DNA of 64,000 nt from Candidatus Accumulibacter necessarius. Lineage in GTDB: Bacteria > Pseudomonadota > Gammaproteobacteria > Burkholderiales > Rhodocyclaceae. Shown in pieces: positions 54,885 to 64,000 of this stretch; the stretch's first letter is position 1, and each line of letters starts with the position of its first letter. The translations under genes and the position numbers were made by a program. Location of the stretch: contig JAFLDL010000016.1 of the NCBI GenBank assembly GCA_017302435.1, forward strand, positions 22,736-86,735, written 5' to 3'. The notes below the pieces were generated by a model. The model searched no databases, was not told the origin of the DNA, and was given only the letters and a program-made list of their open reading frames with translations.

Positions 54885-55655
54885 ATGATCCATCCAGGTG
54901 CAATCATTCATCCCGGCGCACGACTGGGCGTCAACGTCCAAGTCGGTGCTTATTCGATCATCGGCGAGCATGTCGAGATCGGCGACAACACGGTGATCGG
55001 TCCGCATGTCGTGATCGCCGGCTGGACGCGAATCGGTTGCGACAATCGCATTTATCAGTTCTCTTCGCTGGGCGAGGCGCCGCAGGACAAGAAGTACGCT
55101 GGCGAGCCGACAAGACTGGAGATCGGGGACCGCAACACGATTCGCGAGTTCTGCACCTTCAACGTCGGCACTGCCCAGGATGTGGGGATTACCCGCGTCG
55201 GCGACGATAACTGGATCATGGCCTATGTCCACATAGCGCATGATTGCCAGGTCGGCAACCGAACCATCTTTGCCAACAATGCCCAGTTGGCTGGCCATGT
55301 CCATGTCGATGACTGGGCGATCCTCGGTGGCTTCACCGGGGTTCACCAGTTCTGCCGCGTGGGGGCACACACAATGATTGCCGCCGGATCAGTGGTCGTG
55401 CAGGACGTGCCCCCCTACGTGATGGCCGCCGGAAACACTGCCGGCCCCTACGGAATCAACGCGGAAGGGCTGAAGCGGCGGGGTTTTACTCCGGAGGCCT
55501 TGCTGGCTCTTAAGCGAGCCTACCGCACGATCTACAAGTCGGGGCTGATGCTCGACGAGGCGCGCGCCAAACTCGCGGAAGATGTCGTCGGACATCCGGA
55601 GATCCAGCCGCTGATCGACTTCATTACGGTATCGAAGCGCGGCATCATTCGATGA
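54885..55655 (+). CDS. lpxA: UDP-N-acetylglucosamine acyltransferase LpxA
   Basis: A 256-residue first enzyme of lipid A synthesis. Left-handed beta-helix hexapeptides start at HPGAIIHPGARLG; the catalytic His lies in VHIAHDCQVGN. The C-terminal helical domain is complete. It overlaps lpxB by 4 bp. Confidence 0.96.
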   Translation: MIHPGAIIHPGARLGVNVQVGAYSIIGEHVEIGDNTVIGPHVVIAGWTRIGCDNRIYQFSSLGEAPQDKKYAGEPTRLEIGDRNTIREFCTFNVGTAQDVGITRVGDDNWIMAYVHIAHDCQVGNRTIFANNAQLAGHVHVDDWAILGGFTGVHQFCRVGAHTMIAAGSVVVQDVPPYVMAAGNTAGPYGINAEGLKRRGFTPEALLALKRAYRTIYKSGLMLDEARAKLAEDVVGHPEIQPLIDFITVSKRGIIR

Positions 55656-56839
55656 CCCCGGCGGTGGTCCGCATTGCCATGGTGGCTGGCGAGGCATCGG
55701 GTGACCTGCTCGCCAGCCAGTTGATGCAGGCGCTGCAGGCCAGGCTGCCGAACGTGGTGTTCTTCGGTGTGGGTGGTCCGAGGATGCTGGGCCTCGGCTT
55801 TGATGCCTGGCATCCACTCGAGAAGCTGGCCGTCCGCGGTTACGTCGAAGTGCTCAGACACTATCGCGAAATTCTTGGCATCCGTAGAGACCTCAAGCGT
55901 CGCCTGCTGGCGGATCCACCGGATGTCTTCATCGGCGTTGACGCGCCGGACTTCAACCTGGGGCTGGAAAAGGTCCTCAAGCAGCACGGTATTCCGACCA
56001 TCCACTACGTCAGTCCATCGATCTGGGCCTGGCGCGGCGAGCGCATCCACAAGATTGGTGCCGCCGTATCACGCGTCCTGGCGCTTTTTCCCTTCGAGCC
56101 AGTGCTTTACGAAAGGCAGGGAATCCCGGTGAGCTACGTGGGCCATCCGCTGGCCGACATGCTGCCACTCGAGGATGGCCGCGAGGGGGCGCGGACGCTG
56201 CTCGGCCTCTCAGCGCAGGAACCGGTATTCGCTCTCCTGCCGGGTAGTCGGCAATCCGAGCTGCAGTACATGTCGGAGCCCTTCATCGAGGCCGCTCGCA
56301 GGATACACGACGAGATCCCGGCGGCGGTTTTCCTCGTTCCGCTGGCGACTCGCGAGACGCGTGCGCTGTTCGAAAGCGCGCTGCATCGGTGCTCGGCGCA
56401 GCAACTGCCGATCCGCCTGCTGTTTGGTCATGCGCATCAGGCGATGATGGCCGCCGACCTCGTTCTGCTGGCAAGCGGGACGGCGACACTCGAGGCGGCT
56501 CTCCTGAAACGACCGATGGTCATCGCCTACAAGGTGGCACCCCTGTCCTATCGTCTATGGCGGCGCATCGGTGGCTATCTGCCGTACGTGGGTCTGCCGA
56601 ATGTGCTGTCCGGCCGGTTCGTGGTGCCGGAGTTCCTGCAGGACGATGCGACGCCCGAGAACCTCGCGCAGGCGCTGCTCAATCTCTACGCGGACAAAAC
56701 AGTGTGTGCCCGGCTCAAGGAGGGTTTCCGGCTGATGCATCTGCAACTGCGGCAGAATGCCGCCGAGAAGGCGGCGGCAGCCGTTCTCACCTGCCTGCCG
56801 GCAGCGCTGCGCGATCATGCTGGCCCTGCTGCAGGCTGA
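55652..56839 (+). CDS. lpxB: Lipid A disaccharide synthase LpxB
   Basis: A 395-residue GT19 glycosyltransferase joining the two acylated glucosamine units. [14 protein letters not shown], the [15 protein letters not shown] segment and [11 protein letters not shown] are diagnostic. Its end overlaps rnhB by 23 bp. Confidence 0.96.
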   Translation: MTPAVVRIAMVAGEASGDLLASQLMQALQARLPNVVFFGVGGPRMLGLGFDAWHPLEKLAVRGYVEVLRHYREILGIRRDLKRRLLADPPDVFIGVDAPDFNLGLEKVLKQHGIPTIHYVSPSIWAWRGERIHKIGAAVSRVLALFPFEPVLYERQGIPVSYVGHPLADMLPLEDGREGARTLLGLSAQEPVFALLPGSRQSELQYMSEPFIEAARRIHDEIPAAVFLVPLATRETRALFESALHRCSAQQLPIRLLFGHAHQAMMAADLVLLASGTATLEAALLKRPMVIAYKVAPLSYRLWRRIGGYLPYVGLPNVLSGRFVVPEFLQDDATPENLAQALLNLYADKTVCARLKEGFRLMHLQLRQNAAEKAAAAVLTCLPAALRDHAGPAAG

Positions 56840-57416
56840 AGGATTGGTCTGCGGCGTTGACGAGGCCGGGCGTGGTCCGCTCGCCGGCCCGGTTGTCGCC
56901 GCGGCGGTGATCCTCGACCCGGCCCGGCCGATCGCTGGCCTCAACGATTCCAAGCAGCTGTCGGCGAGGCGCCGTGTTTTCCTTGCCGAGCAGATCCGGC
57001 GGAGCGCGTTGGCCTGGGCGGTGGCGGAAGCGAGCGTCGAGGAAATCGACCGGATCAACATCCTGCAGGCCAGCCTGCTGGCGATGCAGCGGGCGGTGAC
57101 CGCGCTCGTTGACAGACATCGACTGCTCCCCGTCCAGGTGCTGGTCGATGGCAATCGCTGCCCGGAACTGGCGTACCCGGTGGCGGCCATCATCGGCGGC
57201 GATGGCAAGATCGCGGCTATCGCGGCGGCGTCGATCCTCGCCAAGACCGTCCGCGATGACGGCATGCTCGAACTGCACGCAGCCTATCCGCAGTACGGTT
57301 TTGACCGCCACATGGGCTATCCAACCGCGCTACACCTGCAGGCGCTGGGTGAACACGGCGCCAGTCCGCACCATCGTCGGAGCTTCGGCCCGGTCGCTAG
57401 GCTCAGCAAGCCATGA
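56817..57416 (+). CDS. rnhB: Ribonuclease HII
   Basis: A 199-residue endonuclease removing RNA from RNA-DNA hybrids. The acidic motif [19 protein letters not shown] gives the DE pair; LVDGNR and [11 protein letters not shown] complete the site. ATG 56817 ([10 protein letters not shown]) is preferred; a longer frame from 56757 lies wholly inside lpxB. Confidence 0.95.
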   Translation: MLALLQAEGLVCGVDEAGRGPLAGPVVAAAVILDPARPIAGLNDSKQLSARRRVFLAEQIRRSALAWAVAEASVEEIDRINILQASLLAMQRAVTALVDRHRLLPVQVLVDGNRCPELAYPVAAIIGGDGKIAAIAAASILAKTVRDDGMLELHAAYPQYGFDRHMGYPTALHLQALGEHGASPHHRRSFGPVARLSKP

Positions 57417-58225
57417 GACGGATCAACTCGCGCGAGAATCCGCATTACAAGGCATTGAAGAGACTCTCCGAGAGCGGCCGCGAGCGACGCAAGAGCGGTC
57501 GCGTGCTGCTCGACGGCATGCACCTGATCGAGGCCTACGGCCGGCACTGCGGGGCGCCCGAAGAAATACTGCTCAGCGACAGTGGCGCCGGCCGGCCGGA
57601 AATTGCTGGCTACCTGGCAGGCCTGCCAGCTGGCAGCCGCACGACCTTGCTTCCCGATGCGCTGTTCGCTGACCTGGCCCTGGTCGATACCCCGAGCGGG
57701 GTCATGGCCGTCGCTCCCTGGCCAACGCCTGCACGAGCCATCGACCACGCGGCGGACACCGTCGTCCTCGATGGCATTCAGGACCCTGGCAACGTCGGCT
57801 CGATCCTGCGCAGCGCGGCGGCCGCCGGCTTTCGCCAGATTCTTCTGTCGGTTGATTGTGCTCAGGTCTGGTCGCCGAAGACGCTGCGGGCGGCGATGGG
57901 TGCGCATTTTCAGCTCGACATCCACGAAGGCTGCGACCTGCCCGGTTTTCTCGGCGCCTATCGCGGACACGCTGTGGCCACTGCCCTGGCCGCGTCTACC
58001 ACTCTTTATGCGGCCAGTCTGGAAGGACCGCTGGCCTGGGTCTTCGGCAGTGAAGGGCAGGGCGTGCGCTCGCCAGCACTGGCCGCGACCCGGCTGCAAC
58101 TGCGCATTCCGATGCCGGGCGCGACGGAGTCGCTGAATGTCGCCGCGGCGGCGGCGATCTGCCTGTTCGAGACGGTCAGGCGTCGTCAGGAGGTCGCCGG
58201 GTCGCTGGCAGAGGATCGGTGCTAG
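57413..58225 (+). CDS. TrmH/SpoU-family RNA 2'-O-methyltransferase
   Basis: A 270-residue SPOUT methyltransferase. The N-terminal RNA-binding part starts [17 protein letters not shown]; the catalytic domain has [32 protein letters not shown] and [18 protein letters not shown], the three SPOUT motifs with the knot. The exact rRNA or tRNA target cannot be told. It overlaps rnhB by 4 bp. Confidence 0.92.
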   Translation: MRRINSRENPHYKALKRLSESGRERRKSGRVLLDGMHLIEAYGRHCGAPEEILLSDSGAGRPEIAGYLAGLPAGSRTTLLPDALFADLALVDTPSGVMAVAPWPTPARAIDHAADTVVLDGIQDPGNVGSILRSAAAAGFRQILLSVDCAQVWSPKTLRAAMGAHFQLDIHEGCDLPGFLGAYRGHAVATALAASTTLYAASLEGPLAWVFGSEGQGVRSPALAATRLQLRIPMPGATESLNVAAAAAICLFETVRRRQEVAGSLAEDRC

Positions 58226-58310
58226 CGCCCGTCGTTGGTAACAGGTGTTCAGCAAAACCTCGGCAGGCTATCATCGCGTCTTCCACAAGTACCTTCCGAC
58301 TGGAGTTCGT

Positions 58311-58907
58311 ATGCGACCGATACTCAACTGGCTCCTTGTGCTGGTCCTCGTGCTGCTGACGCCGGGCCGGGTCCTTGCAGCCGACAACGATCCACACGCG
58401 CTGGATCGGCAGGCGCTGATCAAGCTTTTCCGGGAAATGGAAGCCAGCATCAACGCCCAGGACGTTGAGCGAATGGTGGCGCAGATGCATCCGCAGGCAA
58501 CGGTCACCTGGCTCAACGGTGAAGTCTCGCGCGGGCATGACGAGATCAGGGCCTACTATCACCGGATGGTCAAGGGTGAGAAACGCTACCTCGATCGCTA
58601 TCTCACCACCGCCAAGCTTGGTGCCCCGGCACGCTTTTTTGGCAATGGCGAGATTGCCGTCGCCGACGGCACCATGGTGGACGAGTTCGTTCCGGTTGCC
58701 CGCGGGCCTTTCAGCCTGAACTCCAACTGGACGTCGACTTCGGCGAAGATCAATGGCCAGTGGCAAGTGGTCTCCATGCACCTGTCGTCGAACGTGTTTA
58801 CTAATTCGTTGCTTGCCGAAGCGACGCAGGCCATCTGGTATGCGGGCGGTGGCGCAGCGATTGGCGGCCTGCTGCTGGGGTGGCTGCTGGGCAGGCGGCG
58901 GCGTTAG
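58311..58907 (+). CDS. NTF2/SnoaL-like exported protein with C-terminal membrane anchor
   Basis: A 198-residue protein. A signal peptide spans about residues 1-25 (LLVLVLVLLTPGRVLAA). The middle (about 30-145) is an NTF2-like cone fold typical of DUF4440/SnoaL: LFREMEASINAQDVERMVAQMHPQATVTW and WQVVSMHLSS. A single helix near the end (GGGAAIGGLLLGWLLG) with RRRR anchors it. GGAG lies before ATG 58311. Function unknown. Confidence 0.78.
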   Translation: MRPILNWLLVLVLVLLTPGRVLAADNDPHALDRQALIKLFREMEASINAQDVERMVAQMHPQATVTWLNGEVSRGHDEIRAYYHRMVKGEKRYLDRYLTTAKLGAPARFFGNGEIAVADGTMVDEFVPVARGPFSLNSNWTSTSAKINGQWQVVSMHLSSNVFTNSLLAEATQAIWYAGGGAAIGGLLLGWLLGRRRR

Positions 58908-58917
58908 CGGCGTCTGC

Positions 58918-59883
58918 TCAGGTGGCCCAGCCGTAAAGGAGCAGGTGGAAGAAGACCGGTGCCGAGAGAAAGAGCGAGTCGAGCCGGTCGAGCATTCCGC
59001 CATGGCCGGGAATCAGGCTGCTCCAGTCCTTGATTCCCCGACTGCGCTTGGCGGCAGACATCGCCAGGCCGCCGATGAAGCCAAGCAGCGTGATCAGCAA
59101 GGAGATCATCGCCGCTTGAGGAACGGTGAACGGCGTGATCGACGCCAGCCCGGCACCAAGCGCACTGGCGCTCAGGATGCCGCCCAGGGTTCCCTCGATG
59201 GTTTTCGCAGGTGACAGTTGCGGGGCGATGGCGTGGCGACCGGCAAGCCTGCCCCAGAGATACTGCAGCACGTCGCTCAACTGTACGACGAGTAGCAGGT
59301 AAACCAGCAGGTAGGCCGGGTTGGGGCCTGGCTGCCCGGTGATCGGCAGGGTCAGAAGCGCCGGGACATACGAGATGCCGTACACGCAGCTGAGCAGGCC
59401 AAGCCGCAGCGAACGCGTTCGATCGAGGAAGTCGCGCCGCTGGCCCGACAGCAGGCCGAGCATCGGCAGCACCAGCACGACGCAGATCGGAATGAACAGC
59501 CCGTAGAGGAGATAACTGCCGTTCCAGACCAGCAGGTACTGCAGCGGCAGGACGAGGAGATAGCTGCCGAGCAAAACCCCCTGTGGGATCCTGCCGGGCG
59601 GTTCGGCGGCCACGAATTCCCGTAGCGCTGCCAGCGAGGCGAGTGCAAACAGCAACGTGACCCCGATACGTCCGGCGAGCAGCGCCAGGCCGACCAGTAG
59701 GGCGATCACCCACCAGGCCCCGATGCGGTGGTTCAGGTTGTCGATGACCGCGTGCGGTTGACGCCTGGCGACGGCGATCCTCAGCACCTGCCCGACCAGC
59801 GAGGCCAGCACGAGAAGCGTGGCAATGCCGGCAATCAGTCGCCACGCCTCATCCTGCAGCGCCGGGAGCGGATAGACGGTCAT
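58918..59883 (-). CDS. CdsA-like CTP transferase, second copy (YnbB-like)
   Basis: A 321-residue polytopic membrane protein with the CdsA signature LSPAKTIEGTLGG and AAKRSRGIKDWSSLIPGHGGMLDRLDS. The N-terminal part differs from the cdsA in the main operon, and the protein is longer, as in YnbB-type proteins. ATG 59883 is chosen; GTG 59895 is possible. It may serve an alternative phospholipid pathway. Confidence 0.88.
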   Translation of the reverse strand: MTVYPLPALQDEAWRLIAGIATLLVLASLVGQVLRIAVARRQPHAVIDNLNHRIGAWWVIALLVGLALLAGRIGVTLLFALASLAALREFVAAEPPGRIPQGVLLGSYLLVLPLQYLLVWNGSYLLYGLFIPICVVLVLPMLGLLSGQRRDFLDRTRSLRLGLLSCVYGISYVPALLTLPITGQPGPNPAYLLVYLLLVVQLSDVLQYLWGRLAGRHAIAPQLSPAKTIEGTLGGILSASALGAGLASITPFTVPQAAMISLLITLLGFIGGLAMSAAKRSRGIKDWSSLIPGHGGMLDRLDSLFLSAPVFFHLLLYGWAT

Positions 59884-60087
59884 CCGGACAGGCACGCGCG
59901 CAACAGGCAGCGCACGGCGAATGGCATCGAACCGTCGGCATTCTTGGCGCAGGATGCGGCGTCAAGGTAAAGGCAAGCGACGGCAACCTGCGCCAGCGAG
60001 GCCGCCGGCCAGAGCAGCCACAGCCCGGCACCGCCCGCGTCAGCCGCCCATGCGACCGGGGGCACGGAATTGCCGTGCCCGTGCAGG
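59884..60087 (-). other. Possible gene remnant upstream of the CdsA-like gene
   Basis: On the minus strand a frame with LWLLWPAASLAQVAVACLYLD and ADGSMPFAVRCLLRA resembles, from memory, the N-terminal membrane part of YnbD-like phosphatases that neighbour YnbB. It breaks off after about 80 codons. It may be a decayed partner gene; the evidence is weak. Confidence 0.3.
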
Positions 60088-61506
60088 TTACATCCGGGAG
60101 TCAGGTACCGCTGGTCTAGCCTGGTCACTGGCCGCTGCAGGCGCGCTTGACTCCGGCGGCGCCTGAGCGGGCGCCGGTACGAGAGCCGGTGAAAACAGCT
60201 TCATCACCCGGTCGTCGAAGTCCGGTGGAAACGCCCAGTAGCGCGTCCCCTGGGGCGCGTCCTGGGCGGTCAATCCGCGCCGCTGCGGCTCGGCGTTCAG
60301 CAGCAACAGCCCGAGCAGGTCGCTGCTGACCCATGGATCCTCATACCAGAAGGCATGGGAGCTCGGGGGAAGCTTGGGAATGGCATTGGGGTCCACCTTG
60401 ATCAGGTCGAACCCGAGGCTGCGCGAGGCCTCGAGCAGGAAGCCCGATTGTTCGGGATCGAGCTCGGTCGGGTCGAGTCGACCGATACGCGAGGCGCGGT
60501 GCACGATGGCCGCCACTCGCAGCGCCGAATCGTTGAGGTTCGCCGCGTTGCTCACGCCTTTGACGATATCCACGTACATGCCCAATTCATTGATGAACTG
60601 CCGGGTGTCGATATCGGCAGCGGCAAAGTAGATGTTCTTGAGCCGCAGACGCTCGCGCAGCTGCTGCCGCGTTTCGCCGGGACGCGGCGAAGTGCCCAGC
60701 AGCGCCAGCGCCGGGCTCACCACCTGCGCGCCAGCGCTGTAGGCGAGCACATCGATAGCCGAAGCATCGGTGTGCTCGGCCAGCATTTCGACCAACCGTG
60801 CGAACGGTTTCACCGAGGCCTTGGCATTACCGACGTCGGTGAAATACCTCAGCAACGACCCCGCAGAGGGCCACACGAACGCGAGAACCACGATGCGCCG
60901 GCCCGTGAAGTGGCGCAGCTGCGCCGCCTGGGCGGCTGCGCGCGGCATCGTGTTGTTGGAACCGTGGACATAGATGACCAGCTCGTTATTATCGGTGGCC
61001 GCCAGCGCCTTGTTGACCAGGGCAAAGAAAGCTTGCGCGTCGGGCGAGTTCGCCACGGTGTCGGTCGGGCCCAGGGATACGAGCGGTTCCAGCCAGTCGA
61101 GCGTGATGATCGGGCGTTCATCACGGTCATCACTGGTGGAGAGCCGGTGCAGGGTCTCCCAGTCGAGCGTGTCGTCGCCGATGCGCACATGGGCCACCCC
61201 CATGCGCAGCCGCTCGCTTGGAAGGATGGTGTGGATCGGTTCGGGGGTCTCGACGATCGCGCCGCGGTTAGTGACATACAGCACCGGGACGTCGGTGCTG
61301 TGCGACTTCGTCCCGGCCGTCTTGAACGGATCGATCTCGCCGGTGCGAAAGCTCACCGGCGTGGGCATCAGCCGCACCGGCGACTGGCAGGCCGCGAGCA
61401 GCGTCGTGATAACCACTGCCGCCAGGAGCGCCAGCCCTCGGCCGGTGGTGCCGCGAACAGCACGATCGGCGGATGAGCCTGCCGCGCGAAGCCCGACGGG
61501 CTTCAT
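60088..61506 (-). CDS. Lipoprotein alpha/beta hydrolase (DUF900-like)
   Basis: A roughly 472-residue protein with a lipobox LAAC after a hydrophobic run (residues 25-40), then VLYVTNRG typical of DUF900, ELVIYVHGSNNT as oxyanion strand and IDVLAYSAGAQVV with a Ser nucleophile in xYSAG. The C-terminus is Ala/Pro-rich. ATG 61506 places the lipobox in the usual place; the frame is open to 61584. Substrate unknown, probably an envelope esterase. Confidence 0.83.
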   Translation of the reverse strand: MKPVGLRAAGSSADRAVRGTTGRGLALLAAVVITTLLAACQSPVRLMPTPVSFRTGEIDPFKTAGTKSHSTDVPVLYVTNRGAIVETPEPIHTILPSERLRMGVAHVRIGDDTLDWETLHRLSTSDDRDERPIITLDWLEPLVSLGPTDTVANSPDAQAFFALVNKALAATDNNELVIYVHGSNNTMPRAAAQAAQLRHFTGRRIVVLAFVWPSAGSLLRYFTDVGNAKASVKPFARLVEMLAEHTDASAIDVLAYSAGAQVVSPALALLGTSPRPGETRQQLRERLRLKNIYFAAADIDTRQFINELGMYVDIVKGVSNAANLNDSALRVAAIVHRASRIGRLDPTELDPEQSGFLLEASRSLGFDLIKVDPNAIPKLPPSSHAFWYEDPWVSSDLLGLLLLNAEPQRRGLTAQDAPQGTRYWAFPPDFDDRVMKLFSPALVPAPAQAPPESSAPAAASDQARPAVPDSRM

Positions 61507-61838
61507 GACCTGGCGCTGCCGGGAAAAACATCGATGCAGGCGCACTTCACTGCGGATCCTTCGCAAGGCATGCCGTGGCTTCACGCACGATATCCATCAG
61601 CATCTTCAACAGCCCAACCTGTTTCGAGTTTTCTGCATTTGCCCCCCTTTCAGCGACGATGATAACGATGGAGCCCCGGAAGCTGCAATTCGCGGGGCAC
61701 CTGCTTCACTTACGCCTGCACGGTTCGTGCCCCCAGGCGCGGCGACGTCCACCCATCACGAGCCCGAGACACGAGAATCCGGCAACTGGTACAAGGATCG
61801 AAAAGCCAACGGCACCGACGAGAGTGTACGAGCCTTCA
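61507..61838. other. Intergenic region
   Basis: No supported gene, terminator or repeat seen between the hydrolase start and the BtuF-like stop. Confidence 0.45.
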
Positions 61839-62690
61839 TCAAGCAGCGTCAATCGCACATTTGGACGCGGCAGCCCCTGAAAAGTCATCCGCATCCCGCC
61901 CGGCCCACCGCTCGAAAAGTTGTGTCAGCGCCGGTAATCCCTCACGGATCGCCGCGGGCCCCGGATTGAGGATTACCGCTGACTTGATTTCATGCACTTG
62001 CCCGCAGACAACCGCCGGCACTCCCGCCCAGCCGGGCCGGGCGGCAACCTTCTCGGGGCGGAATTTCCTGCCGCACCAGGAGCCGATGATGATCTCCGGA
62101 GCGCGCCGGACAATTTCCAGCGGGTCGGCGATGATGCGGTCCTTGGCTGATTGTTTGGCAGCGTTTTCGCGGAAGATGTCTTTGCCGCCGGCGATGGTGA
62201 TCAGATCCGATACCCAGCCGATGCCGGATATCGGTGGGTCGTTCCATTCCTCGAAATAGACTTTCGGCCGGCGCGGCAGTCTGGCAGCTGCGGCGCGTGA
62301 GTGTTCGATGATCTTCTCCAGATCGGCAACCAGCGCCATGGTTTTTCCCTCGGCGCCGACCAGTCGGCCGACGGTCTCGATCATCGCCAGAATGTCTTCG
62401 ACGCTGCGCTGGTTGAAGGCGTGCACCGCCACACCGGCCTGGATCAGATCGCGGGCGATGTCGGCTTGCAGATCTGAGAAGGCGAGTACCAGATCGGGCT
62501 GAACAGCGAGGATTTTGTCGATGTCGCCACTGGTGAAGGCGAAGACTTTGGGCTTCTCCTTGCGCGCACGCGGCGGGTGAACGGTGTAGCCGCTGATGCC
62601 GACGATGCGCTCCTGCTCGCCGATTGCGTAGAGCACCTCGACGGTTTCGGTGGTCAGGCAGGCGATGCGTTGCGGCAGACGTTTCGACAT
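61839..62690 (-). CDS. BtuF-like substrate-binding protein without signal peptide
   Basis: A 283-residue cluster A-II binding protein. RIACLTTETVEVLYAIGEQERIVGISG and LAVQPDLVLAFSDLQ are typical of BtuF/FhuD-like proteins; the long central helix contains MIETVGRLVGAEGKT. Unlike classic BtuF there is no export signal at the start MSKRLPQRIACL. No transporter genes lie beside it. It may bind cobalamin in the cytoplasm or be mis-started. Confidence 0.8.
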   Translation of the reverse strand: MSKRLPQRIACLTTETVEVLYAIGEQERIVGISGYTVHPPRARKEKPKVFAFTSGDIDKILAVQPDLVLAFSDLQADIARDLIQAGVAVHAFNQRSVEDILAMIETVGRLVGAEGKTMALVADLEKIIEHSRAAAARLPRRPKVYFEEWNDPPISGIGWVSDLITIAGGKDIFRENAAKQSAKDRIIADPLEIVRRAPEIIIGSWCGRKFRPEKVAARPGWAGVPAVVCGQVHEIKSAVILNPGPAAIREGLPALTQLFERWAGRDADDFSGAAASKCAIDAA

Positions 62691-62824
62691 CAGGGTTCAC
62701 CTTCGTTGGTCAGTTATTCAAGGCGCTACGATTCGGCGTCATTAACGGGCTCGCGGCGTAAATTCAGTGGGGCACCGACGGATTGTCTATCATGATGCCT
62801 GTCCCAGCTAGAGGTGAACCGGTC

Positions 62825-63760
62825 ATGTCCGTTATCTGCGTTTGCCTGAGCCCGGGATTCCAGCGCTCGGTAATCATCGATTCCCTGATTCCGGGTGAAG
62901 TCAACCGGCTCAAGAGTGTAGTGGTCGATGCCGCAGGCAAGGGGGTGAATGTCTGCCGGGTGCTGCAGCGGCTGGGAATCGACGCATTCTGCCTGGCTCA
63001 AGGTGGTAGCAACGCGGACGAGCTGATGTCGCTGGCCAGACGGGAAGGGCTGGATCTTCGACTCATCCCGTCATCCGGCCGATTGCGTACCTGCACCTCG
63101 ATTGTGGAAACCTCCATGGTCACGGGGAGTCGGGTAACCGAGCTCGTTGAACCCTCTTCCCCGGTCGATGAGTCCTGCGTCAACACCATGACCAAAACGG
63201 TGGAGGCGATGTTGCCGTCTGCTACAGCTCTGGTGTTTGCCGGCTCGATGGCGCCTGGCTATCCGGCTGGATATCCGGCCCGTCTGGCCAGCATGGCCCG
63301 GAAGTCAGGGGCGCCTGTACTGCTTGATGTGCAGGGCCCTGTTCTCCTGGATACCCTTGCTGCCCGACCGGCCGTGGTCAAGATCAATCTCGCCGAGTTC
63401 GCCGCAACTTTTTTCCCTGGACGCTTCAGCGGCGGCGAGCATGGCGGCGTCCTGGCTGAAGCGCTGGTTTCTGCTGACATGATGAATGCCGTTTCCGAGG
63501 TATCGCGGGACCATGCCACAAGCTTCGTTCTTACGCGTGGCGCCGAAAGCATTCTGCTGGCCCGTGACGGAGAGGTACGATCAAGACCGGTACCTGCGCT
63601 TCCTGCGGAGCAAATCATCAACCCGATTGGTTCCGGGGACGCATTCCTTGCCGGGATGCTTGCGCAGCTGACGCTCAGGATCGTCCTGCTCGAAAACATT
63701 TCGCGCGACATCGCTGAAAAGCTGCGGCGGGCGACCCAATGGATTGCCGCTCTGGCCTGA
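62825..63760 (+). CDS. PfkB-family sugar kinase (1-phosphofructokinase-like)
   Basis: A 311-residue kinase. AAGKGVNVCRVLQRLGI and the C-terminal NPIGSGDAFLAGMLAQL (GxGD anion hole and catalytic Asp; here GSGD) place it in the phosphofructokinase/tagatose kinase group. No PTS genes nearby. ATG 62825 is preceded by AGAGGTGA; a longer frame from 62783 is less likely. Confidence 0.85.
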   Translation: MSVICVCLSPGFQRSVIIDSLIPGEVNRLKSVVVDAAGKGVNVCRVLQRLGIDAFCLAQGGSNADELMSLARREGLDLRLIPSSGRLRTCTSIVETSMVTGSRVTELVEPSSPVDESCVNTMTKTVEAMLPSATALVFAGSMAPGYPAGYPARLASMARKSGAPVLLDVQGPVLLDTLAARPAVVKINLAEFAATFFPGRFSGGEHGGVLAEALVSADMMNAVSEVSRDHATSFVLTRGAESILLARDGEVRSRPVPALPAEQIINPIGSGDAFLAGMLAQLTLRIVLLENISRDIAEKLRRATQWIAALA

Positions 63761-64000
63761 CTGTCCGGTACCATATGCTAGCCGTCTGGTCAATTTCGAC
63801 GAGATGATTGAAACAACAGGGAAGCAGTGAATGGCCAGTATCCCGATTTCAGTCCTTGGTGTAGCCTTGCTGTGTAATCGTTCACTCCCCCTTAAGAAAA
63901 GCTGCCAGGCCAATGATTTGTATGACAGAATCCGACTCTTGAGGACGACGAGACAGAGCCGGCAGGATGCGCCTGAGCAAGCATGACCTTTTCCAAATGG
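63761..64000. other. Unassigned window end
   Basis: Only a 51-codon frame at 63831-63986 without recognisable features. Its AT content is higher than the neighbourhood. Nothing can be assigned. Confidence 0.4.

Noticed and set aside
63831-63986. 51-codon open frame near the window end
   Set aside because: No ribosome binding site of note and no recognisable motif.

Overview
The window reads as chromosomal DNA of a high-GC betaproteobacterium. The lpx/bam/uppS gene order, the phoU-phoB-phoR set, a Tat-type AmiC amidase and σ54/PEP-CTERM-style upstream motifs suggest Rhodocyclales, possibly a Candidatus Accumulibacter relative; this is inference, because no marker such as 16S rRNA is present. 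Gene density is normal and no rRNA or CRISPR array was seen.

Left core (1-11.2 kb): the end of an Mrp-type Na+/H+ antiporter operon (mrpA-mrpC-mrpD, minus strand), divergent phoU-phoB-phoR for phosphate control, an ETF-ubiquinone oxidoreductase, queG, tsaE, an AmiC-like amidase and tRNA-Thr(CGU).

Genomic island (11.14-31.96 kb): a roughly 20.8-kb element sits in the 3' part of tRNA-Thr, bounded by perfect 61-bp direct repeats. A tyrosine integrase lies just inside the right end. Next to it are DUF4160/DUF2442 and YgiT-type small genes, an AlpA-like regulator, a large primase/DUF3987 protein and several phage/plasmid-type conserved proteins. The cargo is defence: a type I restriction-modification operon (hsdM, hsdS, a GmrSD-like DUF262/HNH protein, hsdR and a YgjP-like metallopeptidase) and, on the opposite strand, an Eco1-like retron (predicted msr-msd RNA, deoxyribosyltransferase-like effector, reverse transcriptase). 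The retron and one extra gene are bracketed by sequences that resemble integron attC sites, so they may form a gene cassette nested inside the island. hsdM carries an apparent single-base frameshift near its end.

Middle (32-43.4 kb): rimO, an SOS-box-controlled dnaE2, and a compact four-gene locus with a Tat-signal small protein, a PqqD-like protein, an HPr-kinase-like protein and a nucleotidyltransferase. The last three protein types also occur together in paeninodin-type lasso peptide clusters, but no cyclase or protease is present here. A good σ54 promoter match and two palindromic motifs lie upstream. glnD and map follow.

Right core (43.5-58.2 kb): the classic translation/envelope series rpsB-tsf-pyrH-frr-uppS-cdsA-dxr-rseP-bamA-skp-[lpxD]-fabZ-lpxA-lpxB-rnhB and an RNA methyltransferase. 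lpxD is reduced to an internally deleted, frameshifted remnant, which is unexpected for a lipid A gene. The last part (58.3-64 kb) holds an NTF2-like membrane protein, a second CdsA-like enzyme, a lipoprotein alpha/beta hydrolase, a BtuF-like protein and a PfkB-family sugar kinase.

The best candidates for new biology are the cassette-borne retron and the PqqD/HprK-like/nucleotidyltransferase locus with its putative secreted substrate.
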